Origin: Selaginella moellendorffii
Taxonomy: Eukaryota > Streptophyta > Lycopodiopsida > Selaginellales > Selaginellaceae
Assembly: GCF_000143415.4 (NCBI RefSeq)
Contig: NW_003314305.1
Coordinates: 810,196 to 874,195 of the forward strand
Reading direction: 5' to 3'
Length of the DNA stretch: 64,000 bases
How positions within the stretch are numbered: position 1 is the stretch's first letter; each line of letters starts with the position of its first letter. A program made the position numbers and the translations under genes. Of the stretch, positions 19,662 to 31,339 are shown one piece after another. The notes below the pieces were generated by a model, which worked only from the letters and a program-made list of their open reading frames with translations, was not told the DNA's origin and did not search any database.

Positions 19662-21958
19662 TTATAGTTGCTCTTGTGAGAATGATGAGTGGGCATGGCT
19701 GTGGACCTTAATTTTATAGCCACCTTTTGGTCTGGGAGTTGGCCAGTATTGAATTCCCTTGTCAGCTCCAACTGCATGCCAGCTGAAAAACCAAAGAGGG
19801 AAAGAAAATGATCAGAACCAAGTTGGAGTCAAAGCTTTGACTGACCAAAAAGAAAGAAGTGCTCAAAATTCTTTATTTTCCTCACTTTTTCTCTTAAATA
19901 AAAGTTAAAACCAAATTATACCTGTAGTTTGTCACCAGCCTGTGAATGAAAATCAGTACTTCCAGCTTTACAAGCTCACTCCCTGGGCAAAGCCTTATTC
20001 CATTCCCAAATGGAGTGTACACCATTGGCTTTGGGGGCACCTACAACAAAGAGAGCAATGATAATTTAGTATACAAGAATTAGTATTCAACAGGTATTGA
20101 GTATGATGTTCTTCCTTACCTCAAATCTAGATGGATCAAACTTTAGAGGTTCCTTATAGTACTCTGGATTGAGATGGAAGTGGCGATAATACACTTGTAC
20201 CCTCCAGCCTTTGGGAAACAAGATGCCTAAAGCAGCCAAAAAAGAGAAACAAATAAGTATACTAGTGTATTGCAGTGAAGGTTTTTGATACCATTATATT
20301 CCACGTCCTCGAGAATTTCCCGTGGAGAGAATGGTGCGACGTTTGCGAGGCGAAGGGTCTCTTGGACGACCTGCATTTGTTTTCTCACAAGATTTAGATA
20401 CGATTCGGGCGAGGCATAAGTTCCAACAAACAAGAGTGATCCCTTTAAATACCTTGAGCGTGTACGGCATGTTTCGTACATTTGCCCACGTCAGCGGCTG
20501 CTTGTCATCGGCCATGGACTGCCTGACGATCTCTTGCTCCTCCTGGAAAGAAAAATATTTTTAAAAATATACAAAAAAAAAGAATTAAAATGGATGGAAA
20601 TTATTTACCTTGACCAAATGGAGAACTTGAGGATTCTCTGTCAAGTACTTGACGATCCAAACGAGCAAGACCCCCGTCGTCTCGTGCCCCGCAAAGAGGA
20701 GAGTGATGAGAACATTCTTGACTTGGTCGGTGGTGAGTTTGATCCCGTTTTCATCGCTGGAGTTGAGGAGCGAGCTCAATATATCGTTGTGGACGCTTCT
20801 CTCCATCCTTCTCCGGGCGATGATATTGTCCAGTGCTTCGAGTATGACCTTGCTCTTCTGTCAAGGTTTAAGAATAATATATGTGAGAACGAATGAAATA
20901 ATGTAATCGAATATGGTTTTCACCTTGAGAGCCAAGTGGAATCCTGTTCCTGGGACGTTGAGCGGGAAGCAAATCGCTCCCTTCGCAACACATTCGTAGT
21001 CGTCGAGCATTTTCATAGATTCCGCGGATGGCTCCAAACTGCAAACCAAGTAGAGCGCGACATGGAACGAGAACTGCAGCCAAACATCAAAACTAAATCA
21101 ATGCATTATTTTCTTGCATTCGTGAAACTCGATCAATCCTTCTACGAGGATGATGAATGGGAAAAGAACAATGCCAGCTAAAACCCACTTTTTTCTCTTT
21201 AAGTTCGTGCATCATCGAAAGGAGAAAGAATTCGTGAGGGAACTTTGGGATATGGAATCGTGGAGCCGAGGATGGATTTTAGAAAGACTATACCTTTCGA
21301 GTCTCGGCATGTGTGATCACATGATCACCGTGAGACCATGTGTTTAGAGTCCAAGTTGCCAAGCTATCAAACTTTGAGATTTGGGATTTGAGCACCTCGG
21401 GCATCATGGGGGCTTGGACAATTTTGCGGACTCGGCAGTGGAAATCGCCCTCCCAAAAGGGGTGATTGAGCACCCGGTCGATTGAGGTCGGGTATTTGGC
21501 ACGAAACAGCTTGTGGCGAGTTCCAAGTATGAATTTGGCCTCCTCTGGAGTTGATGTCACAATAGTCGTGCTCCCAAATATGTGTGACAGGAAGATACTC
21601 CCGTATCTGTGCCACCACCAAAATTCCAACATGAGAATTCGAAAGAAACCATCCAGACAGAGAGAAGAACAAGAAGAAGAAGATCATCAGGAGAGAGAAG
21701 ATTTTCTTGAGAAAAGGTTGGAACTTTGACAATGGACCTTGAGAATCTTGTCTTGTAGAAATCGTCAGGGCTCCTCCAGAAGAAGTCGAGGCTCTCTCCA
21801 AGCCAGGGAAGCCACCAGTTGCCTCTTGGAAGCTTTGCATTCTTCTCGCGCCTCCAAGCTCTCGCGAGTGATATCAAAATGCCCCATTGAGACAAAGCAT
21901 CCCACATTCCAGCCACCATCGCCACTAACGCAAAAACACTCGCCACAATTGCCACCAT
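19662..21958 (-). CDS. Cytochrome P450, CYP85 clan, CYP707-like
   Basis: Membrane-bound heme monooxygenase of the ER. Exons (5'->3'): 21958-21738, 21606-21294, 21073-20924, 20857-20609, 20542-20453, 20370-20292, 20226-20120, 20040-19922, 19782-19662, joining to 482 residues. An N-terminal membrane anchor is present ([19 protein letters not shown]). Other motifs: I-helix AGHETT (284-289), K-helix ETLR (345-348), FDPSRFE, and the heme loop [11 protein letters not shown] with Cys421. Length, intron pattern and the C-terminal [13 protein letters not shown] resemble the CYP707A family (ABA 8'-hydroxylases), but the I-helix carries AGHETT where, as far as I recall, CYP707A has A(A/G)xDTT. Brassinosteroid/triterpene-type CYP85-clan members remain possible. 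The substrate cannot be stated. All splice sites are GT-AG and the gene appears complete. Confidence 0.88.
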
Positions 21959-24900
21959 GGCTTGCCTTTCCCAAAGCAAAAACAATATAAATCTTCTTCT
22001 TCTTCTTCTTCTTTCCTTCTCCTTCTTCCTCTTCTACTGCTGCTTACTACTATTCGAAAAACTAGCTTTACACACTCCGGCTGTATCTATGCGTGGAGAG
22101 AAGTGGAGTGGAGTTTTTTTTCTCTCTTCTTTCACTGAGACACACACTCAGGAAGGCCTTGCAGTGCTCGCAGAGTTTAAACCCTGGCCAGCAGCCAGCA
22201 ACAACAACAAAGAAACAAAAGAGCTACGAGCAAATTTGTTGGATTGGACTGGCCACGCAATATATATACTTGTGGTTGGATCGATAGAGCGATTTTGCGA
22301 ATCACGGGATGGATCTATGCCGAATTAAACAAGGAAAGAGCAGGGGAAAGGGCCGCCGCTGCGACGCTCTATACTAGTCGAGAAAAAAACCACCGCAAGG
22401 CCGAGCAGAAAATAGCCAAGAACACTTCTTTATATCGAGCAATGCAATAGTATAAGGGAGGGGACATATATATATTGGCTGGGAACAACTTAGACAAGAG
22501 AGAATGGAGATTTAAGTCTAGAAGCTATGATAGATCAAGCATTGCATGGCATGATCCAATGGTCCATTCAGTAAATTAACAATCCAAGAGCTTAGACGAC
22601 CAACACTTGAGATTATAATCAAAGTTACACGAATCCAAAGACTTCGCTTGTGATTATATGATACGTTTTCATTATATAAGATCTCTAAATAATAAAAATA
22701 AAATTGGGGAAAAAAGAAAAGAGCCTTTTTTGTCTTACGTATGACTCTTAATCATTGGGCACGCATATATGATCGCCACATTCTTGTAATGTTTACCGAG
22801 ATTTGGACCACTGTGGCCCAAAAGCCCTACCGTATCTGATAGTGTTTGCATGAGCCACAGTGACCCGTCACATGGGCCACTGGCCACTTTCCCCGAAGAT
22901 GGCTAAGCTAGAGATCTGTATGCACTTGTCCAAAACTTAAATTATGGCCACCGCCACCTACTGGCAGCTACGCGTCCGGCCTACCGCTTCAAGATGCTTT
23001 AAAATTCCCTGTGATATACGTAGACCCTCGTACAGGGATACGTACACGCGATCTCTTTCGATCGCAAAAACTGGAAGCTTCAATTCAATTCTTTCCAGTG
23101 GTGGAGAAAGTAGTAAGGATTTCCTTCCAGGACTGGACTGGACTGGACCCTTTCAGGAGCGCGTGTGTTTTTCATCGATTCCTCCTCACGCTTTAGATGG
23201 GTACGGTGGTGGCACGCACACTTTTATTTAGTATGGAAAATAAGATCTCAAAATTTTATTTTGATGTCAATCTCTCTTCCCTCTCTTCAAATATTAAATA
23301 ATATTTTTTGATATATAAATCCGAGACTAGTCATTGTCCTCTTTTGATGCCTGTTTCTGGATCCACCACTTTCCTACTTAATATAACATATTAACCACCA
23401 TTCACACCTTTAGTGTACTGCAAGTTTGAACATTCAAAAGAGCACTTTAGACAAACATAACAGAGAGAAAGAGAACAGAGAAGTTACTAATTGATTTACT
23501 GGGAATTTATATTCTATTTCTCAAATATAATTACATACGGGCTGTATATGTTTCTTCTTACTCCTAGAATGTAGCTTTCTTCCAGTCCCACTGTTGCTAC
23601 TGCTGTTACTTTAGCAGTGCCTCCTTGCCTGCCTGCAATTGTTGACGAATATTATGTGTATTGACATTGAAATGGATGGAGCTTTTATGCTTTTATTTGC
23701 TATCAGGTGTGCTGTTGTGCATGTCATTTCTAGAGGGAGAGCATACCAAAAACATGCCCCCCAAACTCCTTTCATATGTTTTTTTGATCTTCTAGTCTAT
23801 GAATTAGAGCCAAAGTCTAGTAGACAAGGACTCCTAGTAGTGAGAAAATTTTCTTGGAAAGAAAGAAACAAAAAGCAAAAGATTCAAACAACCACAACAC
23901 AACACACACTAGAAATCTTTGCTGGATGGCTGGCTCTCCCTGTAGTGTTTTTTATTTGCTACAAGTTGTAAATCCCTGCACTGTGGTGAAAAGTCAAAGC
24001 CAGTGAATACTTCTGCTGTCTAAAGACAATGTCAACAGCTGGGTTGGGCACAAGTCAAGCTCTTTATATACTTTTGATCAGGAACTCCATAAATTCTACA
24101 AGGGGTGCTATATATATGATTGAGAGATGCAAAGTTACATGAATGTGGGCAAAGGAAATTGACTTTGCAGCAGCAGCCACCAATTATAAATTCCTACCAC
24201 TTCCACTCCACACAAAACACTTTCCAACCCATCCATGCACACAAGATCTATCCTCCACTTTAATTCCCTTTGGCTGGGTCACCTGCAGCATTAGAGTGCT
24301 CCAGTACAAATAGATATGTGATCTCCAAGAGCGATCTCTTCTCTTTAAAGTTTTCACCCCAAAAATCTCATGGGCCTTTTTTGCTTGATCATTGACCGAC
24401 TCAAAACAAATAATAGATTAATATTTATAATAATAATTGTAATTATATAAAGTGTTTAAACTTTTTCTTAGGGATTTGAGTGTATCCGGATTGGTTTGCT
24501 TTGGAACTTTACAGAGCTTTGCTACGTCATTGGTAGGCAGCATGGAGTTGTATAGAGGCTGATCTTAGCGATTTATAAATTTATTGGCCCAAGATTGCAT
24601 GCTTGGATGGAAATGGATGGATACGAACTTATGAGGTGATGTGTGAAAGTGGAAGCCTTCCAACAGCAATATATCACATTGTATCTCGTGAGTGACACTA
24701 ACCAACTAACCTTCCTGGAGAAAACAAAGAAAAGTATTTTAGCATATGGATGTTTACAAGCTCCCATTCGATCCAATCTCAACAGCATCCCCATAAAAAG
24801 TAAACAAACAAAAGGAAACAAATTGTTTTCCAAGAGGCTTGGAAGAACACCATACATACACGCATGCGATTCTCTTGACAAAAACACACACCCCTCCTTG

Positions 24901-26124
24901 CAAGGGAACAGTGTCAATCAAAACAATCATAGAAATGTTACAATCATTGGGAACACAAATGGAGACGAATCGTCCAAAGCGAAAGCTAGAACGACCAGGC
25001 CTAGTGAGTTGAGAAATCAAAAAAGCTTTCACTCCAAACAAAGAAAATCTGACCACCAGAAGAGAGAGGGCAAAAAATCGCTGCTCCATCTATGCAAGTA
25101 GCCATTGTTGGCATTTACTTAGACTGTGCTCCACCAATAATGCCCTTTCCAAACATCACTTTAGACCACTGTTTTGGACTTTTCCAAACCTGTGAGCGTG
25201 CATGTGTGCATTGCGCAGTCATTCAAATCTCTGGAGCTCTCTAGCTCTCTCTCTCTCTCTCTCGGACATTACACGCACACACATACACACAACACACAAC
25301 TCAACATCGCTCACAAACAAAACAACAAAATGCCATCACATCACCAAACATCTCCAAACATCTCCTTGGTACCCGAGCTAATAACTACACTGCGCTAGCT
25401 ACCACTTCACAACACCAACAAGACGACTACGATCTTCCTCTATTCGTAGGACGCACTCTCCAGGAAAGTAAGAAAGAATTGAAAAGTCGAAACGCGAGAA
25501 AGCGTACCTCCTTGACAGCGAGCGAGCGAGAGCGAGAGATCACGAGTCGTCCCCCAGCAGCAGCATTAACGCGATTCCCCAAACGGGAGCAGCGTTCGTT
25601 CATTCGTTCGTTCGTTCGTTCCCGTTCACCTGGAAGGAGACCAGTCGTCAAAATGGTTTAGTAGTCCAGCATTCAGAGGACCAAAGAAAGAAGGGAAAGA
25701 AAAGAAAAAACAAACAGCTAGCTAGAGCATTGAAGGAGGCTTACCTTCCTACTGCTGCTCGCTGCTGCCTCTGTAGCTCGCTCAGGTTGGAAATTTTCCA
25801 GTAGCGTACAGGGAGTCCAACCCGGCCTCTCCACCTTTACTCGCACACAACAAAAACAGCAGGTCAGCCCATATGGACAAAGTCATAGATTGCATAGATA
25901 TTTGAGGCCTGGAAAAAAATAAACTCTTAGAGCTCAAAGATCTTTCTTACCACCCCCACTTCCCTTTTAATCTGATAAAAGTAAAGCTGGATCCAGCCAC
26001 GAATCTTTGACACTCAAAGCCAGCTGACAAAGACAATGACAAGCTGCGCAAGTAGGCCAAAGACACTCCAACTGGAAGAAAAAAGTTTTGTATATATGTG
26101 TTAGCCACTGTTTACCCGGACCTA
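21959..26124. other. 4.2-kb gene-free stretch
   Basis: No protein family, tRNA or known conserved plant miRNA was recognised. Contains the P450 upstream region, long AT-rich tracts (22600-24500), CA/AC-rich and CT-repeat leader-like sequence at about 25235-25320 and an ATTCGTTCGTTCG microsatellite near 25592-25622. Splice-like sites around 25450-25770 hint at an untranslated or non-coding transcript, but nothing is firm. The right end is the 3' flank of the J-domain gene. Confidence 0.35.
25236..25262. repeat. CT-dinucleotide microsatellite
   Basis: An uninterrupted run of CT units within a pyrimidine-rich block, followed by AC-rich sequence. Such tracts are common in plant 5' leaders and promoters, but no adjacent gene is evident. 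Confidence 0.7.
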
Positions 26125-27750
26125 TCACTTGCGAGCCGAGCGCGGCTTGAGGGAAGCAGGAACGAGCTGTAGGGATGTTTTCATCTTTGTGATGAGCTTG
26201 AATGTCTCTTCGGCCTCGACCTGTCGCCGAGGATCATTGTTCGCGGTGGCGGCGGCTCGATCGGGATGGAACCGTAAGATAGCCTTTTTGTATGCGGCAT
26301 TCACCTACAAGTGATTCGCAGCAATGTTAAACAAAGGGAAAAAAATGCGCCACCTTACGAGCAAATGACAAAAGACATGCCTGTTCTGGAGTACATTGAA
26401 CCCCTCCCTCCACAGCGATCCCAAGACGATGTAGAACCGTGGCCATGTCCAGGCAGCCAGCAACTTTTCGCTCCAGCTCGCTCTGAATTTGTCCGCGCAT
26501 CAACTCCTTGATTCCATTGTTCTTCATTTCCTGCAAAACGCCGAGCCAACGTGAGCGACAAAGCCAAGACCAGAAAGAAAAGAACAAAAGAGAGCTTTAC
26601 CTGTATTTGATTCTCGCGAATCTGTTCTACTCGTTGTTTTTGCCTGCTTTCCATTGCTAGCTGTCGCTCGGCCTCTGCTTTCTTTCTTTTCTTGAGCCTC
26701 TGGGCCTCTTGTGCCTAAACAAGACAAGATGCCGAGCGTTACATACAACCATAAACTGCAAAAGAAAAAGCCAACCTGTTTTTGAAGCTCTTCCTGCCGA
26801 CGTTGCCACTCCTCCTCGTCAGCCTTCTTGAACTCGTCAGACTCCTTGACTTTCTCGCGATCGGCAATAAACTCCGACGCTCCACATTTGTCCGTCACGA
26901 TATCACTTGAGGGTGTACAATTCTCGGCCAGGCTCTGTGTAGCTGTCTCGCTATTGGTTCCATGATCCTTCTTCAATGGCGGTGTTCTCCTCGTGTCTCC
27001 AAATCCATTGGAGAACGGGCTCTGGCACCTCCTTAATTCTTCCTTGAACTCCCTGCTGAATAAATTCTTATTGCCGCTACTTGGCTCTCCCTTCGCCTGG
27101 TACACCCCAGACGTTCCATTGGCAGCGCCTTGTTTCTTCGTATGTCTGTGCTCCTTAAACACAACTTCCGGTTCCACCTGATCGTGAAACATCGACTGGA
27201 CGTGAACATCATCCGACTCATTGATGTTCCACCTTGAAGTTGATGCGCTCTCGTCCCCTGACGAGTGCTTTCTCTCGCTTGGAGCACCGCTAACGCCATC
27301 GCCAGCTTTCCCTGCCTTCGGGAAAGACTGATACCTCTTTCTCTTCTCGGCGGCTTCTTCCCACCGCTTGCGTATGTCACTGTGAGCACCGATTTCCACC
27401 TCACAGTCTGAGAGATCGACAGTAGTAGTAGTAGTGGTAGTAGCAGTGTGGTCACTTACAGCTGAGTTCCACTTCACAGGCCTCTTGGCGCCGACTCTCT
27501 TCGACTGGCGCCTCTTTGGAGGCAACCAACAGCCAGTGATTTTACAATCGTCGTCTTCCTCCTCATCCGAGCAAGCAAATTTCTCCCGTCCAGCATTCTT
27601 ATCCTCGTCAAGCACCACCACTCTTATGCCTCTCTTCCTGAGAGGACGAACAGGCCGCTGTGACGAAGAAGAATCCATCATTCTCCTGAGCCTGGAGCCG
27701 TCAGCTCCACGGAATCCACCAAACAAAGCCTCCGGCCCATGCGTTGCCAT
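26125..27750 (-). CDS. Chaperone-like protein with C-terminal J domain
   Basis: Probable Hsp70 co-chaperone or J-domain scaffold of plants. Exons 27750-26776, 26714-26601, 26530-26381 and 26304-26125 join to 472 residues. The long first exon is polar and disordered (acidic DEEEDDD near residue 70, a Thr run near 107), then a Lys/Glu/Arg/Gln coiled coil (about 295-385, spanning EEEWQRRQEELQKQ and RLKKRKKAEAERQLAMESRQ). The J domain closes the protein (about 390-460), with its HPD motif at 426-428 (ILRFHPDRAA). Intron 3 is unusual: the donor that restores the conserved J-domain frame is GC (CAG|GCATGT). A GT donor 27 bases downstream would add nine residues in frame. Upstream, near 27922, is an AAACCCTAG telo-box. 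Partner and compartment unknown. Confidence 0.85.
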
Positions 27751-28124
27751 CGCTGCTGCGAGAAAATCTCAAGCGCCGCCCCAGCTATTGCCGAAGCGAT
27801 CTCATCTATCGATCCTACCCTGGCCTACCCTGAGCAGCGATCGTGCGCCGCAGTCACCGCCTGGCGCCTCCGAGAGTTCCCTCGCTTCCGCGCGCCTTTG
27901 GCATTGCCCTAATACGAGGGAAACCCTAGAAGTCATGCTTCTTCCAGAAAAAGAATATCCCATGCATATTATATATTTGTCAAAAATCGTCTTATCGAAA
28001 TCTCAGCCGTTGATTTTAGGGCAACTCTATCCGGAAAAACCAGCTAACGGTCCCTTCGATCATTTATAACATTGTTTAGAATTACATTATGAAATTCGTT
28101 AAGTAATTATTTTATTTTTGGGAG
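27751..28124. other. Intergenic; upstream of the J-domain gene, downstream of the SEC-C gene
   Basis: Presumed promoter of the J-domain gene (telo-box AAACCCTAG near 27922) plus the 3' flank of the SEC-C gene. Nothing else seen. Confidence 0.4.
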
Positions 28125-29414
28125 TTAACCAAAAAAACTCTCTGATAAATCTACTTTGCAGTGTTTTTTTTTCATATTCGTGAAATATACTGGAGAACTA
28201 TGGCGAAAATTCGGTTCTAGATGCTTGCGGTCTGTCCACAACACCTGAAAGTTGGGCCGTTTACAGCGAGAAGAACACAAAGAACAGCCATACCGCTTGT
28301 ATTTCTTCCCAGAGCCGCAAGAGCACAGCTGGTTTCGACTGAGTATAGGGACGCTCTTGGGCGATTTCCATCGTCCACCCATAAGGGCCTCCACCTTGAA
28401 AGGCCAAAACATTTGTCAAGACAGTCACACAGTTCATCGCAAAGGAGAGAAACTCTTACTTCATCAAAACTCTTTGGGAGAGGCTTCCCTTCCTTTCTCA
28501 GCTTCTCCACCTTGCTGTGAGCTTCTTTGGTCCACTTGTACTTGGAGAGAATGTCCTCCACCTCCTCAGCTCGGGCTTTACATTTCACTGCTACTTCGGC
28601 CACCTGCGATGCTCCAATTTGCTGAATCCCCACCCAACACACCATTGTTTATATCTGTATACCTGGAAATCAGACTACATTGCTTCAAACAAAACCAGGC
28701 AAAAACTGGAAGAGGTAGAGCAAGAAACTTGATCAAGCAAGCCAGTGATTTGTCCCTTGCTTCAAACAAAACCAGGCAAAAGATGGAAGAGGTAGAGCAA
28801 GAAACTTGATCACGCAAGCTTCACTGACTACTAGCTTGCAGCTTTAGAACACAGCAACGCAAGAAAGAAGAAAGCTTCATCGATCAGGAAAGAGAGTGGA
28901 GAGAGCTTACTTCTGTTTTGTAAGTGGCTAGAGCTCGGATCATCTTCTCTTGCTTCTCGAGAATAGCGGAGATTTGTTCTTTGGAAGCGCCCTTGACAAG
29001 AGAGCCAGCGTACCGGGCCTTCTTGAGCTCGTCAGCAAAGGCTGGAAGAGAAGTAAAGAGAACGATGAACAAGCGAAGAAAAAAAAGAGAGAGCTTACCT
29101 TCCATAGAATAGACGCTTGGAGCTACAGCCGATTTCACAGTGTTGACAATCTTAGAAGCGATACTCTCGGAAGGCTTGGACGCTTGCTCGATGGATGCTC
29201 GCAGCGGTGGCTTCGATTCTTCCATCGGCTTTGATTCCGCTGGCTTGTCACGGACGAAGAGGCCCTTGATCCTCTGGAACCACGAGCTCTTGAGCGACTC
29301 CTCCGCCGCCGCCGCATTCTCCTGATTGCTAGCTACGGCCATACCTCTGGCGATGACGAGCCCCGGCGGCATTGCGCTGGTTCGCCTGGCGAGCAACCGA
29401 GCCGCCATGCTCAT
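28125..29414 (-). CDS. SEC-C-motif protein, probably organellar
   Basis: Exons 29414-29099, 29041-28911, 28621-28460 and 28394-28125 join to 292 residues. The Arg/Ala-rich N terminus (MAARLLARRTSAMPPG…) looks like a mitochondrial or plastid presequence. The middle (about 110-200) is helical and charged (KYKWTKEAHSKVEKLRKEGK). The last exon starts with RWKSPKSVPILSRNQLCSCG and carries a SEC-C zinc motif, known from SecA tails and many stand-alone proteins. Odd: the motif reads CSCGSGKKYKRYG, so the second metal-binding pair, normally CC or HC, is replaced by Tyr-Gly, and the tail after it is Cys/Lys-rich without resemblance. Either the motif is degenerate or a late frameshift changed the C terminus. 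Function unknown. Confidence 0.75.
28680..28820. repeat. Tandem duplication of about 60 bases in SEC-C gene intron 2
   Basis: A block beginning TTGCTTCAAACAAAACCAGG occurs at about 28680-28741 and again at about 28757-28820, nearly identical, separated by about 16 bases. It lies wholly within intron 2 and leaves the exons untouched. Confidence 0.85.
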
Positions 29415-29533
29415 GACGAAGAGGAGCTAAAAAACCCTGGGGTTTTATTTAGGGTTCTTGGAGAGAGAGAGTTAGGGTTGGCTCAACCGGAGATTAAGCT
29501 GGCGACTGGATACTTCCCTCCCAACGAGCGCTG
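29415..29533. promoter_or_regulatory. Short divergent intergenic region with telo-box motifs
   Basis: 119 bases between the SEC-C gene start and a rightward ATG at 29534. It contains AGGGTT/AACCCT-type telo-box motifs (around 29430, 29450 and 29473) and a GA repeat. By its layout it resembles the RER1/ZFPL1 spacer; whether the rightward partner was a real gene is uncertain. Confidence 0.4.
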
Positions 29534-29773
29534 ATGGATCGACCAGGCGCCGAAGCGAAGCTCGAAATCTGGTCGATCTTTGTGGAAATTGATGCGGCTT
29601 CGCTAGATTCAGGTAGGATTTCACCTCCATTTCCATTCTTGCGTCTTGGTAGAAATATCGAGACTTTCTCCTTGTCCCGAGGTTTTTCTCGCTGGACGAA
29701 TGCGATTTCTCTGCATTTTCGCGTCTTGGAACCTTTTGTTTCGTGTATGCTGAGGTTTTCTCGCTTGTCCTGA
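29534..29773 (+). CDS. Possible orphan first exon, unknown product
   Basis: Opens with MDRPGAEAKLEIWSIFVEID and has a plausible GT donor (CAG|GTAGGATTTC) after codon 27 (about 29612). Without splicing the frame ends at 29773. Immediately beyond, at about 29805, a relic of an unrelated ankyrin gene begins, so any downstream exons are gone or displaced. Family not recognised. Low confidence as a working gene. Confidence 0.3.
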   Translation: MDRPGAEAKLEIWSIFVEIDAASLDSGRISPPFPFLRLGRNIETFSLSRGFSRWTNAISLHFRVLEPFVSCMLRFSRLS

Positions 29774-29809
29774 AGTTCTTCTCTCGCATTCTTGGCTGGA
29801 ATCCGAGGG

Positions 29810-30115
29810 ACATGGTTGATACACGGGAATGCTGATCTGACTGCTGAGGATTCAGTTCTGCATGGCATTGGGCTACCATTGCAACAAATAAAAGATATGC
29901 TTAGATTATTAATGCTCACTTGGAAAGAAACGTAGAGATATGGTGGCAATAGGTGTTTCAGTTCATTGAAGCCCATAGCATAATTGAGCCGGATTTTGTT
30001 TGGTGGAGTATACTAAAGTGTATTCAGGCATATTGGCTTGCATTGCCATTAATAAGTTCTTATCAGACATTTTAAATATAGTCCAGGAATCATGAACATT
30101 GGAGTTCCAATGTTC
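29810..30115 (+). pseudogene. Ankyrin/PGG gene fragment, paralogue of the gene at 51-54.7 kb
   Basis: Aligns with the middle of the intact ankyrin/PGG gene (its region WLIDRNADLTAEDSVEG through the segment ending KESRILEW). Here one reads NADLTAEDSV (about 29829-29855), HWA, SHLE-like AHLERN, VFQFIEAHSIIEPDF (about 29955-30000), and an ILN.VQES-like end near 30090. Stops, a missing block of about 45 bases at 30060-30075 and other indels show it is dead. It marks the left edge of the TE block. Confidence 0.75.
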
Positions 30116-31339
30116 AAGCTGTTGGCAAAAATATGCTATATGACTAGATCACACAACTAATGTCAAAGTGACCATGGGAATTGTTTATTGGAAACATAAA
30201 GTGTTAGTACTGAAGAAAACAACAATTTTAATTACAAACTGTAGTAAAAGCAATTTCAAAAGCATGTTGATCATTTATCATAAGATTAGTAACTATGGTA
30301 GTATATGCCAAAGGAAGAGTATGTTGAAAGTCCCCTGGTGAAAAGATCATTCCAGCAACTATCATTTGTTCCAAAAACTCTGAATATGCCTGTTTCCAAT
30401 TTGCTTAGGGTTTCTATCTCACCGTAAGTTATATCCAAACAGCAATACAAAAGGGATGGAATGAAGTGTTAATAAAAGTACTATTCTGAAGAGTTCCAGC
30501 AGTAAAGTGAGCTCAAAAAATTTCCAGTGCTCAAAGTTAGCATATAAAATAAAACCAAAAATACAAATCAATCTAGATTTTAAGTGCCATAAAAAATGGG
30601 AAGTGCGCAATAACCATGATGTAGGCTAAGATGCTATATATTGACTGAAAACCAAATCATTACCAATATTTATAATAGAAAAAGAATCAGAATATTCAGA
30701 GTATACATAATCAAAATATTTGGACAAGAAAATAACTAGTAAAATCTTTATGTTAAATGAAAATAATGTTTCAAAAATTAAAAAAAATACAGACAAATAA
30801 AATTGTAGCATATCATTCACCACCTAATTCACATGTTTAATTTGCTCATCTGTTTGAAGATAATTTCCACTTGAGAGCTTCAAAGTCACTTATATAGTTT
30901 TTGCAAAGTTTTTCCAAAATCTATTGATGAACTTTGAGTCTCAATCATTGACAATATCCTTTAGCAAACCAAATTAAAAAAAAAACCTTTTTATAAAGTT
31001 TTAATGGATCAATAATATAAAGTACTAGATGGAAGAAGTCCTTATATCACCAAGTTGTACTTCTCAACAAACTTTGTTAAAACAAAGTTATCATCCCTCC
31101 TATTATCCAATAAAATCTATATTGAACCTTCATGAAATACACCTTCAAACATTAATGTTGATGAATAAATATCCTTAAAATTCATTTTATTCCACACATA
31201 GTTTAGTTGATGAGCAATGATCAAAAGCCTTTTTCTCCGACCAAAATAATCTTCTTTGTCATTCTCACATTACAAATTTTACAACTTCTTAATATTCAAC
31301 TTGCCATCATTAGAAAATTAGCCATTTTTTTTGCTTTAT
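30116..31339. other. AT-rich stretch, nothing recognised
   Basis: Low-GC sequence with no family resemblance in any frame. Probably old transposon or intergenic debris between the ankyrin relic and the gag relic. Confidence 0.35.

Noticed and set aside
24573-25101. Overlapping frames of 110-150 codons on both strands
   Set aside because: Mutually antisense, without family motifs or splice logic; the composition is that of the surrounding non-coding DNA.
25236-25628. CT and ATTCG repeats as a CRISPR-like or satellite array
   Set aside because: Simple microsatellites with no spacers; the organism is a plant.
21959-26124. Possible miRNA or non-coding RNA gene in the gene-free stretch
   Set aside because: I looked for several conserved plant miRNA sequences (for example the miR156, 160, 166, 171, 319 and 390 types) and saw no match; no convincing hairpin was noticed.
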